Notes: a model not told the origin generated them from the letters alone. Shown: positions 9,082 through 18,114, counted from the stretch's first letter. The stretch is DNA of 64,000 nt from Acidimicrobiia bacterium (GCA_022828135.1 JAJEJB010000048.1:1-64000), one strand, 5' to 3'. A program made the numbers and translations.

Positions 9082-10364
9082 TTGTCCCAGGCCACCAGCA
9101 GCTTTCTGGGGCCCCGGAAGGTGATGTTGGCGAAGCGCTCCAAGCTCTGGCCCCCCACCAGCCGCAGCGACGGGATCCGCTCGGTGAGCACCTCCAGGGC
9201 GACGGTGGCCTCGAGGCGGGCCAGGCGGGCGCCCAGGCAGAAGTGGATGCCCTTTCCGAAGGAGATGTGGTTCCGGGAATTGGGCCGGTGGATGTCGAAC
9301 TCTCCGGCGTCGTCGAAGCAGTCGGGCTGGTGGTTGGCGGCGGCCAGGCTCATGAAGATGTTCGTCCCGGCCGGCACCCTCACCCCGGCCACCTCGGCGT
9401 CGACGTTGGCGACGCGCCGCCAGCTGGTCTGGGGCGACTCGAAGCGCAGCACCTCCTCCAGCGCGGCCGGTATCAAGGACGGGTCCGCGCAGAGCTGATC
9501 CCACTGGTCAGGGCGCGACAGCAGGCAGATCAGCGAGTTCGACAGGAAGTGGCTGACGATCTCGTGACCGGCGAAGGACAGGCCGTAGACGATCGACTCC
9601 ACTTCCCGGTAGGTGAGCTCGTCCGGGTCGGCCTTGTGGACCGCCAGCAGCTCGGAGGCGAAGTCGTCACCGGGGTCGTCGACCTTGGCCGCCACCACGC
9701 TGCGGCAGTAGCGCCAGTAGGCCAGCATCTTGTGGGCGATGTCCGCCTGCTCGGCCTCGGTCGGCTTGCCCCAGCTGAAGGCCAGACGGTCCGAGCACCA
9801 TCCCTTGAGCTTCTCGTCGTCCTCCTCGGGGAACCCGATGAAGCGGAAGATCGTCTCGCCCGGCAGGGGGTGCGCGAACACCGGCACGAAGTCGGCCGGC
9901 GAGCCCCCGGCCAGCAGCGCGTCGGCGAGGTCGTGGCTGCGGCTGCGGATGTAGGGCTCCAGGATCCGCATCCGCCGGTTGGAGAAGCCCTGCTTGGTGT
10001 GGTTGCGGATACGGCCGTGGTCGGGAGGCTGGCGGTTGGACATCACTGCCACCGGGTTGAAGTCCGGTGCGGCCAGCACGTCGTGGGCCGCCGCGCTCAG
10101 GGGGAACACCGGGTCCTGCACGTTCTGGGAGCCGAACGTCTCGGGGTCGAGGAACACGTCGCTGATGTCCTCCATGCGGGTGACCACCAGGTATCCCAGT
10201 TCGCTGGAGTAGAACACCGGCGTGTCCCGCAGCCCGTCGAGCACGGCATACGGGTCGGCCAGGTACTCCGGCGCGAACGGGGTGAAGCCGGTCACCGGGC
10301 AACCCGACGGAGGCGGCGGCACCGCGTCGGGCACCCGGTGGTAGGAGGCCTCGGTCTGGGTCAT
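9078..10364 (-). CDS. Cytochrome P450
   Basis: 428 residues. The heme-thiolate loop FGKGIHFCLGARLA holds the Cys ligand near residue 376, the K-helix ExxR motif is EVLR near 304-307, and the R-R pair TSWRRVAN follows. The I-helix reads GLSFAGHEIV (about 261-270): the acid is kept but the usual Thr of the oxygen-activating pair is replaced by Ile. Soluble bacterial P450s hydroxylate small lipophilic substrates using separate ferredoxin partners; none is encoded nearby. Start 10364 is set by the MTQTEASY segment; an in-frame ATG about 45 bases upstream is an alternative. It is the first gene of a P450-ligase-ligase run and is divergent from glcD across 127 bases. Confidence 0.9.
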   Translation of the reverse strand: MTQTEASYHRVPDAVPPPPSGCPVTGFTPFAPEYLADPYAVLDGLRDTPVFYSSELGYLVVTRMEDISDVFLDPETFGSQNVQDPVFPLSAAAHDVLAAPDFNPVAVMSNRQPPDHGRIRNHTKQGFSNRRMRILEPYIRSRSHDLADALLAGGSPADFVPVFAHPLPGETIFRFIGFPEEDDEKLKGWCSDRLAFSWGKPTEAEQADIAHKMLAYWRYCRSVVAAKVDDPGDDFASELLAVHKADPDELTYREVESIVYGLSFAGHEIVSHFLSNSLICLLSRPDQWDQLCADPSLIPAALEEVLRFESPQTSWRRVANVDAEVAGVRVPAGTNIFMSLAAANHQPDCFDDAGEFDIHRPNSRNHISFGKGIHFCLGARLARLEATVALEVLTERIPSLRLVGGQSLERFANITFRGPRKLLVAWDK

Positions 10365-10491
10365 CGATCGCTGCTCTAGAACTTCCGTCGATTGTTGCTC
10401 ACATACGACCATAACCCCCCGGGGAAACTCCTGGAAGCCCCGAACGGCTCGAAGTTTCTGGCTCAGACGGCGCCGCGTTATGGTCTGAACC

Positions 10492-12021
10492 GTGGCCAAC
10501 ACCCTCGCCGCTGCTACTCGCCGGGTGCTGGGATCGCGCCGCCGCGGCCGCGGTGCGGCGGAGGTCGCCGGGGCGGTCGACGCCGGTGACGCCGCCCTCG
10601 TCGCCGATCTGGTCGAGGCCATCGGCGACGACCGGGTCCGGGCCGACACGGCAGCCCGGTACCTCGCCTCCAGGGACGCGTCCATCTACCGGGAGGGCAA
10701 CGCCGGGCCGGTGTGCTATCCCGGCTCCACCTCCGACGTGGCGGCCTGTGTGAAGGTTGCGATCCGCCACGGGCGGGCCGTGTCCCCCCGGGGGGCCGGC
10801 ACCGGCCTGGCCGGCGGGGCCGCCCCGCTGGGCCAGCCCGTGGTCCTGTCGATGACCCGGATGGACAAGCTGCTGGAAGTAGACCTCGACAACGGCGTGG
10901 CCTGGGTGCAGCCCGGCATGGTCAACCTCGACCTCAGCCGGGCACTGGCCCCCCACGGCGTGCACTACGCGCCCGATCCGTCCAGCCAAGCGGTCTGCAC
11001 CATCGGCGGCAACCTGGCCAACAACTCCGGCGGCCCGCACTGCCTGGCCTACGGCGTGACCAGCGCCCACGTGGTGGCGGTGGAGGTCGTCCTGTCCGAC
11101 GGGTCGGTGGTCACGCTGGGCGACGTCACCGCCGAACCGGCCGGCTACGACCTGCGGGGGGCGTTCGTCGGGTCCGAGGGGATGTGCGGCATAGCCACCG
11201 CGGTGGCCGTGCGCCTCACCCGCAACCCGCCCGCGGTGTGCACCATGCTGCTGTGCTTCGAGGACGTGTCGGACGCGGCGGCCACCGTGAGCGCCATCAT
11301 CGCGGCCGGGATCGTGCCGGCCGCCATCGAGATGATGGACCAGCGATGCGTGCGGGCGATCGAGGACTTCGCTCAGGCGGGCTACCCCGAGGACGCGGCC
11401 GCGGTACTGCTGGTCGAGGTCGACGGCCCCTCCGGCGGCGTGGCCATCGCCAGCGAGCGAGTGGACGGCATAGCCCGGCGCAACCAGGCCATCAGCGTGC
11501 GGATCGCGGCCGACGAGGACGAGCGGGCCCGGCTGTGGAAGGGCCGCAAGAGCGCGTTCGGGGCGGTGGCCAACGTGATGCCCGACTACTACCTGCACGA
11601 CACGGTGGTGCCCCGCACCCGGCTGGTGGAGGTGCTGGAGCGGATCTACGAGATCGTCGACCGCCACGACCTACTCGTGCTCAACGTCTTCCACGCCGGC
11701 GACGGCAACCTCCACCCCATCCTGGCCTACGACTCGCGGGTGCCGGGCACCGACGAGCGGGTGCAGGCCGCTGGCCGCGAGATCATCGAGATGTCGCTGG
11801 ACATGGGCGGGGCGCTCACCGGCGAGCACGGGATCGGGGTGGAGAAGCGCGAGTACATGAACCGCATGTTCACCGAGGTGGACCTCGACCAGCAGAGCCG
11901 GCTGCGGGCGTCGTTCGACCCGTACTGCCGCATGAACCCGGGCAAGGTGCTGCCGAGCGCCCACAGCTGCTCAGACATCGGCGCGTTGAGGGCCGCCGAC
12001 GCCGCCGGCGTCTGGGGCTGA
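10492..12021 (+). CDS. glcD: FAD-linked oxidase subunit GlcD (glycolate/D-lactate oxidase)
   Basis: 509 residues with a GTG start. The PCMH-type FAD domain is clear: RAVSPRGAGTGLAGGA, then APDPSSQAVCTIGGNLANNSGG and FVGSEGMCGIATAV. The C-terminal FAD-oxidase domain follows, with FHAGDGNLHP near residue 400 and GGALTGEHGIGVEK. This is the catalytic subunit that oxidises glycolate or D-lactate. GlcE and GlcF follow on the same strand, so the three form the classic membrane-associated enzyme that passes electrons to quinone. The 120-base gap to glcE is unusual for this operon and holds the second 48-bp repeat. Confidence 0.9.
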   Translation: MANTLAAATRRVLGSRRRGRGAAEVAGAVDAGDAALVADLVEAIGDDRVRADTAARYLASRDASIYREGNAGPVCYPGSTSDVAACVKVAIRHGRAVSPRGAGTGLAGGAAPLGQPVVLSMTRMDKLLEVDLDNGVAWVQPGMVNLDLSRALAPHGVHYAPDPSSQAVCTIGGNLANNSGGPHCLAYGVTSAHVVAVEVVLSDGSVVTLGDVTAEPAGYDLRGAFVGSEGMCGIATAVAVRLTRNPPAVCTMLLCFEDVSDAAATVSAIIAAGIVPAAIEMMDQRCVRAIEDFAQAGYPEDAAAVLLVEVDGPSGGVAIASERVDGIARRNQAISVRIAADEDERARLWKGRKSAFGAVANVMPDYYLHDTVVPRTRLVEVLERIYEIVDRHDLLVLNVFHAGDGNLHPILAYDSRVPGTDERVQAAGREIIEMSLDMGGALTGEHGIGVEKREYMNRMFTEVDLDQQSRLRASFDPYCRMNPGKVLPSAHSCSDIGALRAADAAGVWG

Positions 12022-12074
12022 CCAGAGGCCGAGCGGGTAGGCGGCAATCCATGAGGATCATGGCGAGGCACGCA

Positions 12075-12122
12075 GCGAGGCCGTGGCCCGAGCGGCCCGT
12101 GAGCGCAGCGAACAAGAGCGGG
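12075..12122 (+). repeat. 48-bp dispersed direct repeat, copy 2
   Basis: Identical over 48 bases to 4787-4834. It fills the gap between glcD and glcE, and a further AGGCCGAGCGGG lies at its 3' side, next to the GTG of glcE. An AGAGGCCGAGCG motif also lies upstream (about 12024), as in copy 1. Related short motifs occur upstream of the aldehyde dehydrogenase start near 33350. Confidence 0.85.
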
Positions 12123-12141
12123 CAACCGGAGGCCGAGCGGG

Positions 12142-13068
12142 GTGGCTGACTTCGACGAAGCTCTCGCCGCCTTCGCGGCCGAGGTCGGCCCGGACGGACC
12201 GGTCTGCGTTCGGGGCGGCGGCACCCGCTGGCACCTGGGCGGGGAGGCGGCGCCGGGGACCCGGGAGGTGCAGGCCCCGGCGGGCGTCGTGGCCTTCGAG
12301 CCGGCCGAGATGACGGTGCGGGTCCGGGCCGGAACCCCGGTGGCCGAACTCCATGCAGAGCTGACCACGGCCGGCCAGCGCACGGCTCTGCCCGAGCGTG
12401 CGGGGGGAACGGTGGGCGGGGCGCTGATGGCGGGGGAGTCGAGCATCGCCCGCCTCGGGCTCGGGTCGGTGCGCGAGGCCCTGCTGCAGGCCCGCTACGT
12501 GTGCGCCGACGGCCGGATCGCCAGCGCCGGCGCGGCCACGGTAAAGAACGTGAGCGGTTTCGACCTGTGCCGGCTGCTGGTCGGGTCGCTGGGCACGCTC
12601 GGCCTGGTGGGCGAGGCGCTGCTGCGCACGGTTCCGGTGGGGGAGACCGAGCGCTGGGTGCGCCTGGCCGGCGCCGAGGCGGGGGCGGTGAGGTCATGCC
12701 ACACCGCCGCGTCCGTGCTGTGGGACGGAACCGACGTGTGGACGCTGTTGAGCGGCTACGAAGTCGATGTTGACGAGGACCGGGGCCGGCTGGCGGCGCT
12801 GTGCGACTGTGAGGATGTCGACGGCCCGCCCGAGCTTCCGCCCCACCGGTGGGCGTGCACCCCGGCAGAGGCAGCCGCGTTCGATGCCCGCAACGGCGCG
12901 GCCGGCCCGTTCGTGGCCGAGATCGGCGTGGGGGTGGTTCACGCTTCCGAACCCCAGCCATCCCGATCGGTCGAGCCGGGCGTGGTCGAACTGAACCGCC
13001 GCTTCAAGGAGCGCTTCGACCCGACCGGCCGCCTCAACCCCGGCCGCGACCCCCTGCGGAAGCCCTGA
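12142..13068 (+). CDS. glcE: FAD-binding subunit GlcE
   Basis: 308 residues with a GTG start. It has a reduced FAD-binding PCMH domain: VCVRGGGTRWHLGG, an ALPERAGGTVGGALMAG block, and AATVKNVSGFDLCRLLVGSLGTLGLVGEALLR cut here by variable loops, matching GlcE proteins. The C-terminus ends RLNPGRDPL, the usual GRDP-like end of this family. It is a non-catalytic flavoprotein partner in the GlcDEF complex. The stop overlaps the glcF start (TGATG), indicating translational coupling. Confidence 0.85.
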   Translation: MADFDEALAAFAAEVGPDGPVCVRGGGTRWHLGGEAAPGTREVQAPAGVVAFEPAEMTVRVRAGTPVAELHAELTTAGQRTALPERAGGTVGGALMAGESSIARLGLGSVREALLQARYVCADGRIASAGAATVKNVSGFDLCRLLVGSLGTLGLVGEALLRTVPVGETERWVRLAGAEAGAVRSCHTAASVLWDGTDVWTLLSGYEVDVDEDRGRLAALCDCEDVDGPPELPPHRWACTPAEAAAFDARNGAAGPFVAEIGVGVVHASEPQPSRSVEPGVVELNRRFKERFDPTGRLNPGRDPLRKP

Positions 13069-14240
13069 TGCACCTCGGGCTGGACGACGACGAGCTGGTT
13101 GCGTGCGTGGCCTGCGGGCTGTGCCTGCCGCACTGCCCCACCTTCGTGATCACCGGCCGCGACACCGAGTCGCCCCGGGGACGGATCGCGCTGATGCGGG
13201 CCGTGCAGAACGAGGGCGCGCCGGTGACCGACGACCTGGTCCGGTCGATGGAGACGTGCGTGCAGTGCCGCGGCTGCGAGACGGCCTGCCCCAGCGCGGT
13301 GCCGTTCGGCCATCTGATGGAGGGCACCCGGGCCGCGCTGGCCGGCGCGGGCCGGATCACCCCCCGCTGGCAGCGGCTCGCCCTGGGGATGCTGCGCCAC
13401 CGCCGGCTGCTGCTGGCCGGCTCCACCCTGCTGGCGCTGGCAATACGGCTGCGCCTGGTACCGACCAGGCGCCTCGGCCTGCCGGCGAGGATGCCGCTGC
13501 GACGACCGCCGCTGCGCACCTCGGGCGACGACGTGTGGCTGTTCACCGGCTGCGTGATGGACGCCTGGCAGCGCGACGTGCACCTGGCCGTGCAGCGGGT
13601 GCTGGAGGCCGCCGGCGTCGGGGTGGAGCCCACCGGCGGGGCCGCGCCGTGCTGCGGGGCGCTGCACATCCACGCCGGGCTGGAGTCCGAGACCAAGGCC
13701 ATGGCCCGCCGGGTGATGGCCGGCCTGTCCGGCGACGACCGTCCCATCCTGGTGGACGCGGCCGGATGCGGTGCCGCGCTCAAGGACTACGGGCATCTGC
13801 TCGGGACCGACGAGGCTCGGGCCTTCTCGGCCCGGGTGTACGACGTCCACGAGTGGCTGGCCGAACACTTGGAGGAGTTGCGGTCCCGTAGACCGGTCGA
13901 TCCTTTGGACGTGACGGTGGCCGTCCAGGATCCCTGCCACCTGCGTCACGTGCAGCGGGCCCATCAGGCCGTCCCGGCTGTGCTGGCCCCGTTCGTGGCC
14001 GACGTGGTCGCCCTCGACGACGACGGCCTGTGCTGCGGGGCGGGCGGCGCCTACTCGGTGATGGAGGCCGAGCTGTCCAGGGCGATCCGCGAGCGCAAGA
14101 CCGCCGCGGTGGCCCGCTCGGGCGCGACTGTGGTGGCCAGCGCCAACCCCGGCTGCTCGCTCCACCTGGCCGCAGCCGGCCTGGACGTGCGACACCCCCT
14201 GGAGCTCGTCGACCAGGCCCTCGCAGCCTCCCGCTCCTAG
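13068..14240 (+). CDS. glcF: Iron-sulfur subunit GlcF
   Basis: 390 residues. Two 4Fe-4S ferredoxin motifs lie near the N-terminus (CVACGLCLPHCP and CVQCRGCETACP). A short hydrophobic stretch (about 108-127) could anchor the protein at the membrane. Two CCG-type heterodisulfide-reductase-like domains follow (PCCGALHIHAG, then DPCHLRHVQRAH and LCCGAGGAY). This is the electron-transfer subunit of glycolate/D-lactate oxidase, carrying electrons to the quinone pool. It ends the glcDEF operon; the next gene begins after about 97 bases. Confidence 0.9.
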   Translation: MHLGLDDDELVACVACGLCLPHCPTFVITGRDTESPRGRIALMRAVQNEGAPVTDDLVRSMETCVQCRGCETACPSAVPFGHLMEGTRAALAGAGRITPRWQRLALGMLRHRRLLLAGSTLLALAIRLRLVPTRRLGLPARMPLRRPPLRTSGDDVWLFTGCVMDAWQRDVHLAVQRVLEAAGVGVEPTGGAAPCCGALHIHAGLESETKAMARRVMAGLSGDDRPILVDAAGCGAALKDYGHLLGTDEARAFSARVYDVHEWLAEHLEELRSRRPVDPLDVTVAVQDPCHLRHVQRAHQAVPAVLAPFVADVVALDDDGLCCGAGGAYSVMEAELSRAIRERKTAAVARSGATVVASANPGCSLHLAAAGLDVRHPLELVDQALAASRS

Positions 14241-14337
14241 CCGGCCTCTTCTCCGCTGCGGGAACCAGACGCCGGCGCGCGTCGTCATAGGCACCGACTG
14301 GACGCACAGGGCGTCCACCACCTGGAGGAGGGTGACC

Positions 14338-16206
14338 ATGGCGACAAGGGGATCCGGAAGGTTCCAAACGAGAAAGAACCGGCGGGCCCGATGGCTGGTC
14401 GCAGTGCTGGCGCTGAGTGTGCTGGCAGTGTCGTGCAGCGGACCCGGCGACGACGGGGCGACGGCCGACACGGCCGCCGTCGAGACGGCGGCTCCCTCGC
14501 CGGATGTCAGCGGCGACCGCGCCGACTCGGGCAGCGAGACATACGCGGCGACGACCACGGCCGGATCCCGCAGCCGGACGGACGACGCCATGGCCGAGCC
14601 CGAGCCGGCTGAGGAGTCTGCCGATTACGACGACGCCTACGCGGCAGCGGAGGGAACGGCTGCGCCGGCGGAAGCAGTGGCGGAGTTGGAGGCCGCAATG
14701 GCTGAGACGGAGGCCGCGACGGCCGACTCGTCCACCAGCGGCGTGTCCCGGCGGGCGGCGGCCCAGTCCGACCGCGAGCGTCCCGAGGAGGAGCGCCGGC
14801 GCTGCCCCGAGTGCCGGGCCAACACGTTCGAGGACTACGGCGTCAACCCGTTCGTGGACCCGTACGACGACAACCTGTCCACCTTCGCCCTCGATGTGGA
14901 CACCGCGTCCTACGTCGTGACCCGCAACCACCTGGAGGGCGGCCAGCTGCCGCCGATCGGGGCCGTGCGGGTGGAGGAGTTCGTCAACTACTTCGACGGC
15001 GGGTACCGGACCGTCATCGACGAGTTCAACGTCACCCTGGAGGCGGCTCCCTCCCCGTTCAGCGACCCCGACCGGGTGATGCTGCGGGTGGGCGTGCAGG
15101 CGCCCGAACTGCTGTCGGATCTGGTGATACCGGACACCGTGGTGCTGGTGCTGGACCGCTCCGGGTCGATGGCTCAGTCCGCGGGACCCGCCGACCGGCC
15201 CATGGAGAGGATGAGCCTGGTCCACGAGGCCGTCGAGCTGCTGCTGTCGGGACTGCCGGGCAGCACCCGGGTCGGCGTCGTGGCCTACAACGACCGGGCC
15301 GCGACGGTCCTCGATCCGACCGAGGTGTCGGGCAACGCCGACTGGATCGTGGACGAGATCCGGGCCCGGGTCTTTCCGGGAGGCTCCACCAACGCCGAGG
15401 CCGGTCTCGTGAGGGGCTACGACATGGCGCTGAGGGAGGCCGACAGGGGCCGGGCCGTGCTGGTGCTGCTGCTGTCGGACGGGGTCGCCAATGTGGGCGC
15501 CACCCGGACCGACGACATCCTCGAGGAGATCGGCGAGCGCGGCGACATCGGGCTGTCCACCATCGGCGTGGGCCTGGGCCCGTTCAACGACGAGCTCATG
15601 GAGCAGCTGGCCAACAAGGCCGACGGCACCTACCACTACATCGACACGCCGTCCGAGGCTCGGCGCATCTTCGTGGAGAACCTCACCAGCCTGTTGGCCT
15701 CGGTGGCCCGGGACGCCAAGATCCAGGTGGAGTTCGACCGGGACAAGGTGCTCTCCTACCGGCTGCTCGGGTTCGAGAACCGGGCCATCGCGGACGAGGA
15801 CTTCCGCGACGACACACGCGACGCCGGCGAGGTCGGTGCGGGCCAGAGCTCGACCGCCCTCTACGAGGTGACGCTGGACCGCAGCTGGGACCGGGGCCGG
15901 GGACCGATCGCCACCGCCACCCTGCGCTACCGCCGGCCGGCCAGCGAGCGGATCACCGAGACCTGGGCCAGCCTGCACGCCGACGACGTGGAGCGCTCGT
16001 TCCGGGACACCAACCCCCACTTCCGGCTGGCCGTGGTGGCGGCCGAGTTCGCCGAGGTGCTGCGGGACAGCCCGTTCGTGGAGGACCGCAGCATGGAGGA
16101 GTTGAGCTACCAGGCCGACCGGGTGGCCGACGAGCTGCGCCGTGACGCCGACGCCGAGGAGCTGGCCGACCTGATCGACACCGCTCGACGCATCCGCCGC
16201 CGTTAG
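14338..16206 (+). CDS. VWA-domain lipoprotein (YfbK-like, DUF3520 C-terminus)
   Basis: About 622 residues. A basic N-terminus and hydrophobic core ending in LAVSC look like a lipoprotein signal. An acidic, low-complexity Ala/Glu/Thr linker follows (about residues 30-150). The VWA N-terminal domain (NTFEDYGVNPFVDP, FALDVDTASYVV) precedes a von Willebrand A domain with an intact MIDAS site: DRSGSM, GGSTN and LLSDGVANVG. The C-terminal half matches the DUF3520 region. Such proteins are extracytoplasmic and bind partners through the metal site; their role is unclear. GGAGGAGG sits six bases before the ATG at 14338. Confidence 0.85.
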   Translation: MATRGSGRFQTRKNRRARWLVAVLALSVLAVSCSGPGDDGATADTAAVETAAPSPDVSGDRADSGSETYAATTTAGSRSRTDDAMAEPEPAEESADYDDAYAAAEGTAAPAEAVAELEAAMAETEAATADSSTSGVSRRAAAQSDRERPEEERRRCPECRANTFEDYGVNPFVDPYDDNLSTFALDVDTASYVVTRNHLEGGQLPPIGAVRVEEFVNYFDGGYRTVIDEFNVTLEAAPSPFSDPDRVMLRVGVQAPELLSDLVIPDTVVLVLDRSGSMAQSAGPADRPMERMSLVHEAVELLLSGLPGSTRVGVVAYNDRAATVLDPTEVSGNADWIVDEIRARVFPGGSTNAEAGLVRGYDMALREADRGRAVLVLLLSDGVANVGATRTDDILEEIGERGDIGLSTIGVGLGPFNDELMEQLANKADGTYHYIDTPSEARRIFVENLTSLLASVARDAKIQVEFDRDKVLSYRLLGFENRAIADEDFRDDTRDAGEVGAGQSSTALYEVTLDRSWDRGRGPIATATLRYRRPASERITETWASLHADDVERSFRDTNPHFRLAVVAAEFAEVLRDSPFVEDRSMEELSYQADRVADELRRDADAEELADLIDTARRIRRR

Positions 16207-16338
16207 CGGCGACCAGGGCTCCTCCAACCCCCTGTGACTCACCCCTGGAGGGGCCCGGTATGGGGCTCGGCGGCCCGGTTTCGGAGGGGACTGGGCCGCC
16301 GAGCCTTCCTCGCGGGCGCTTGGGTGCGCCGGTGCGGC

Positions 16339-17706
16339 TCAGGCGAAGCCGAACAGGGGCGGGAAGGCGACGACCACGAGGGTCGCCCAGATCATGTAGA
16401 CGGGAAGGTAGGCCGTCTGCCAGCGCTCCAGGGACGCGAAGGGTAGGCGGCCCCGCCAGAAGCCGAGGTGCAGCCGGGCCGACCAGGCGAGGTTGACGAG
16501 CAGGACCACGTTCTCGCCCAGGGCCGCGACCCGGTTGGGCGTGAAGCCGAAGTCCGATATCCGGCCCACCATGGCCGCGAGCACCAGGGCGTTGGCGACG
16601 AGGGCGCTGACCACGAGCACGAACTGCAGCAGGTCGAACGCGTCGTGGGGCGCCCTGGGGTCCCGGGCCGAAGTGGCGTAGAGGAGCAGGCCGAGGACTA
16701 CGGCCAGCAGCAGGTCGAACAGGACGAGCACGTCGCGGTCGAAGTCGATCCCTCGGCCCGTCCAGACCATGGCTCCGAGGAAGGCCAGCAGCATGGCGGC
16801 GAACAGCGGCGTGAACAGCTTTGTGAGCACGGGCGCCATGTTCTCGACCACGCTCTGCTTGGCTTCCACCAGCCATGCGGCCACGACCACGGCGCCGACC
16901 GCGCCGCACGGCAGCACCCAGGACGTGACGAACTCCTCGGCGTCGATGCCGATGACGTCGAAGGCGCCGGTCGTGAATCCGGCGAGCACGCCGCCTCCGA
17001 GGGCGATGAGCACGTAGTAGATGAACCACTCGCCGGTGAAGCGCACGTAGTCCATGCGTTTGCGGTCCGATCGCCAGCCGCCCCCGGCGTAGGCCACTCC
17101 GACCAGCAGCCACAGCGCGATCGGCGCGTGCAGGGCGGCGAGGGTCTCGGTGTCGGAGCCGTTCTCGAACGGGTAGGCGTTGACCACGACCGCGACTCCG
17201 GCGAATGCCGGTGCCAGGGTGCGGAGGGCTCGGGCTGCGGGTATTCCCCGGTTCCACACGAAGTAGCCGGCCAGCGGCACCAGCGCGAACAGGCCGGCGT
17301 TACGCCCGTAGAAGCGGGCGTTGCCGGTGAGATCCACGCCGAAGGCCTCGGGGGCCTTGACGGCCAGCGCGGCGGCGCAGGCGAACCCGATCATCGTCCA
17401 GAAGTCGCTGCGAGCCGATGGCCGCTCATCGTCGGATGGCCCCAGGGCGAGTCTCTTCCAGAGCCGGTCGGGGTGCTCCTGGGCGAATTCGCCTGACAGC
17501 GCGTCGACACTCCCCATCCGCTTGACCGCGATGAGGAAGGCCTCGTCGGGTGCCAGGCCCGTTGAGGCGAGATCGGCGATCTGGTCTCGCAGGTGGCCCT
17601 CGAGCTCGTCTGCGTCCGCCGGGTGAACGGCGCTCGGCTGCTCGAGGCTGGCCCGCCACTCAGCGAGGAGGGCTTCGAGTTCGGGAGTGTCGTCGGTGCC
17701 GGGCAC
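16339..17706 (-). CDS. Polytopic membrane protein with permease-prefix (HAAS-like) N-terminus
   Basis: 455 residues with a GTG start six bases after the PadR stop. Residues 1-80 are soluble and helical, including ELEGHLRDQIADL and AFLIAVKRMGS, the pattern of the HAAS/permease-prefix domain that couples membrane proteins to PadR regulators. About nine to ten hydrophobic segments follow, including FWTMIGFACAAALAV and LALWLLVGVAYAGG-like stretches. No transport motif is visible. By its pairing with PadR it is probably a regulated membrane sensor or envelope-stress component; this is inferred from context only. Confidence 0.72.
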   Translation of the reverse strand: MPGTDDTPELEALLAEWRASLEQPSAVHPADADELEGHLRDQIADLASTGLAPDEAFLIAVKRMGSVDALSGEFAQEHPDRLWKRLALGPSDDERPSARSDFWTMIGFACAAALAVKAPEAFGVDLTGNARFYGRNAGLFALVPLAGYFVWNRGIPAARALRTLAPAFAGVAVVVNAYPFENGSDTETLAALHAPIALWLLVGVAYAGGGWRSDRKRMDYVRFTGEWFIYYVLIALGGGVLAGFTTGAFDVIGIDAEEFVTSWVLPCGAVGAVVVAAWLVEAKQSVVENMAPVLTKLFTPLFAAMLLAFLGAMVWTGRGIDFDRDVLVLFDLLLAVVLGLLLYATSARDPRAPHDAFDLLQFVLVVSALVANALVLAAMVGRISDFGFTPNRVAALGENVVLLVNLAWSARLHLGFWRGRLPFASLERWQTAYLPVYMIWATLVVVAFPPLFGFA

Positions 17707-17711
17707 GGCCG

Positions 17712-18074
17712 TCAGCCCTTCAGCAGCGCAGGGGACGGTGGCGGCGACATCTCGTGCCACAGGTCGCGCAACGTGTCCGTGATCACGGCCCATTGCTGGC
17801 GCTGCTCGGCGAGGGCCTGCCGGCCGGACTCGGTGATCCGGTAGTACTTGCGCCGCCGGGCCCGGCTGCCGGCTGGGACCTTCCAGGCTGCATCGGCGTA
17901 GCCCAGCCTCTCGAGCCGGTGCAGCAGGGGGTAGAGCATCCCGTCGGTCCATTCGAGCTCGCCGCTGGAGAGCTGGTTGACTCGCTTGAGGATCGCGTAT
18001 CCGTAGTTCTCGCCCTCGCTGAGGATGCCGAGGACGAGGGGGGTGGCCGAGGCCGCCACGAGATCCTTCGGCAT
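17712..18074 (-). CDS. PadR family transcriptional regulator
   Basis: 120 residues. It has the PadR winged helix: PLVLGILSEGENYGYAILKRV, then DGMLYPLLHRLERLGY and the wing RRRKYYRITESGRQAL, with a short C-terminal dimerisation helix. PadR proteins repress their own operon and release DNA on binding a ligand. The start at 18074 has AGG six bases upstream; ATG 18080 and GTG 18089 are in-frame alternatives. It is co-transcribed with the downstream membrane gene and divergent from the cytosine deaminase. The palindrome at 18088-18114 lies exactly between them. Confidence 0.88.
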   Translation of the reverse strand: MPKDLVAASATPLVLGILSEGENYGYAILKRVNQLSSGELEWTDGMLYPLLHRLERLGYADAAWKVPAGSRARRRKYYRITESGRQALAEQRQQWAVITDTLRDLWHEMSPPPSPALLKG

Positions 18075-18087
18075 GCGCATCCTGCGC

Positions 18088-18114
18088 ACTATACCTAGAA
18101 CTGCTAGGTATAGT
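18088..18114. promoter_or_regulatory. Perfect 11-bp inverted repeat, likely PadR operator and two-way promoter
   Basis: ACTATACCTAG, five bases (AACTG), then CTAGGTATAGT, a perfect palindrome. Each arm contains TATAGT, a good -10 hexamer, once on each strand, so the site can place promoters in both directions. A regulator bound here would cover both -10 elements and control padR and the deaminase together. That PadR is the binder is inferred from position. Confidence 0.7.

Noticed and set aside
7702..9498. A 598-codon plus-strand frame opposite the FadD3-like ligase
   Set aside because: It is the antisense shadow of a well-conserved ligase; its His/Gly-rich translation has no family features. 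Many long antisense frames in this window (for example 13780-16242 and 28774-31851) are of the same GC-rich type.
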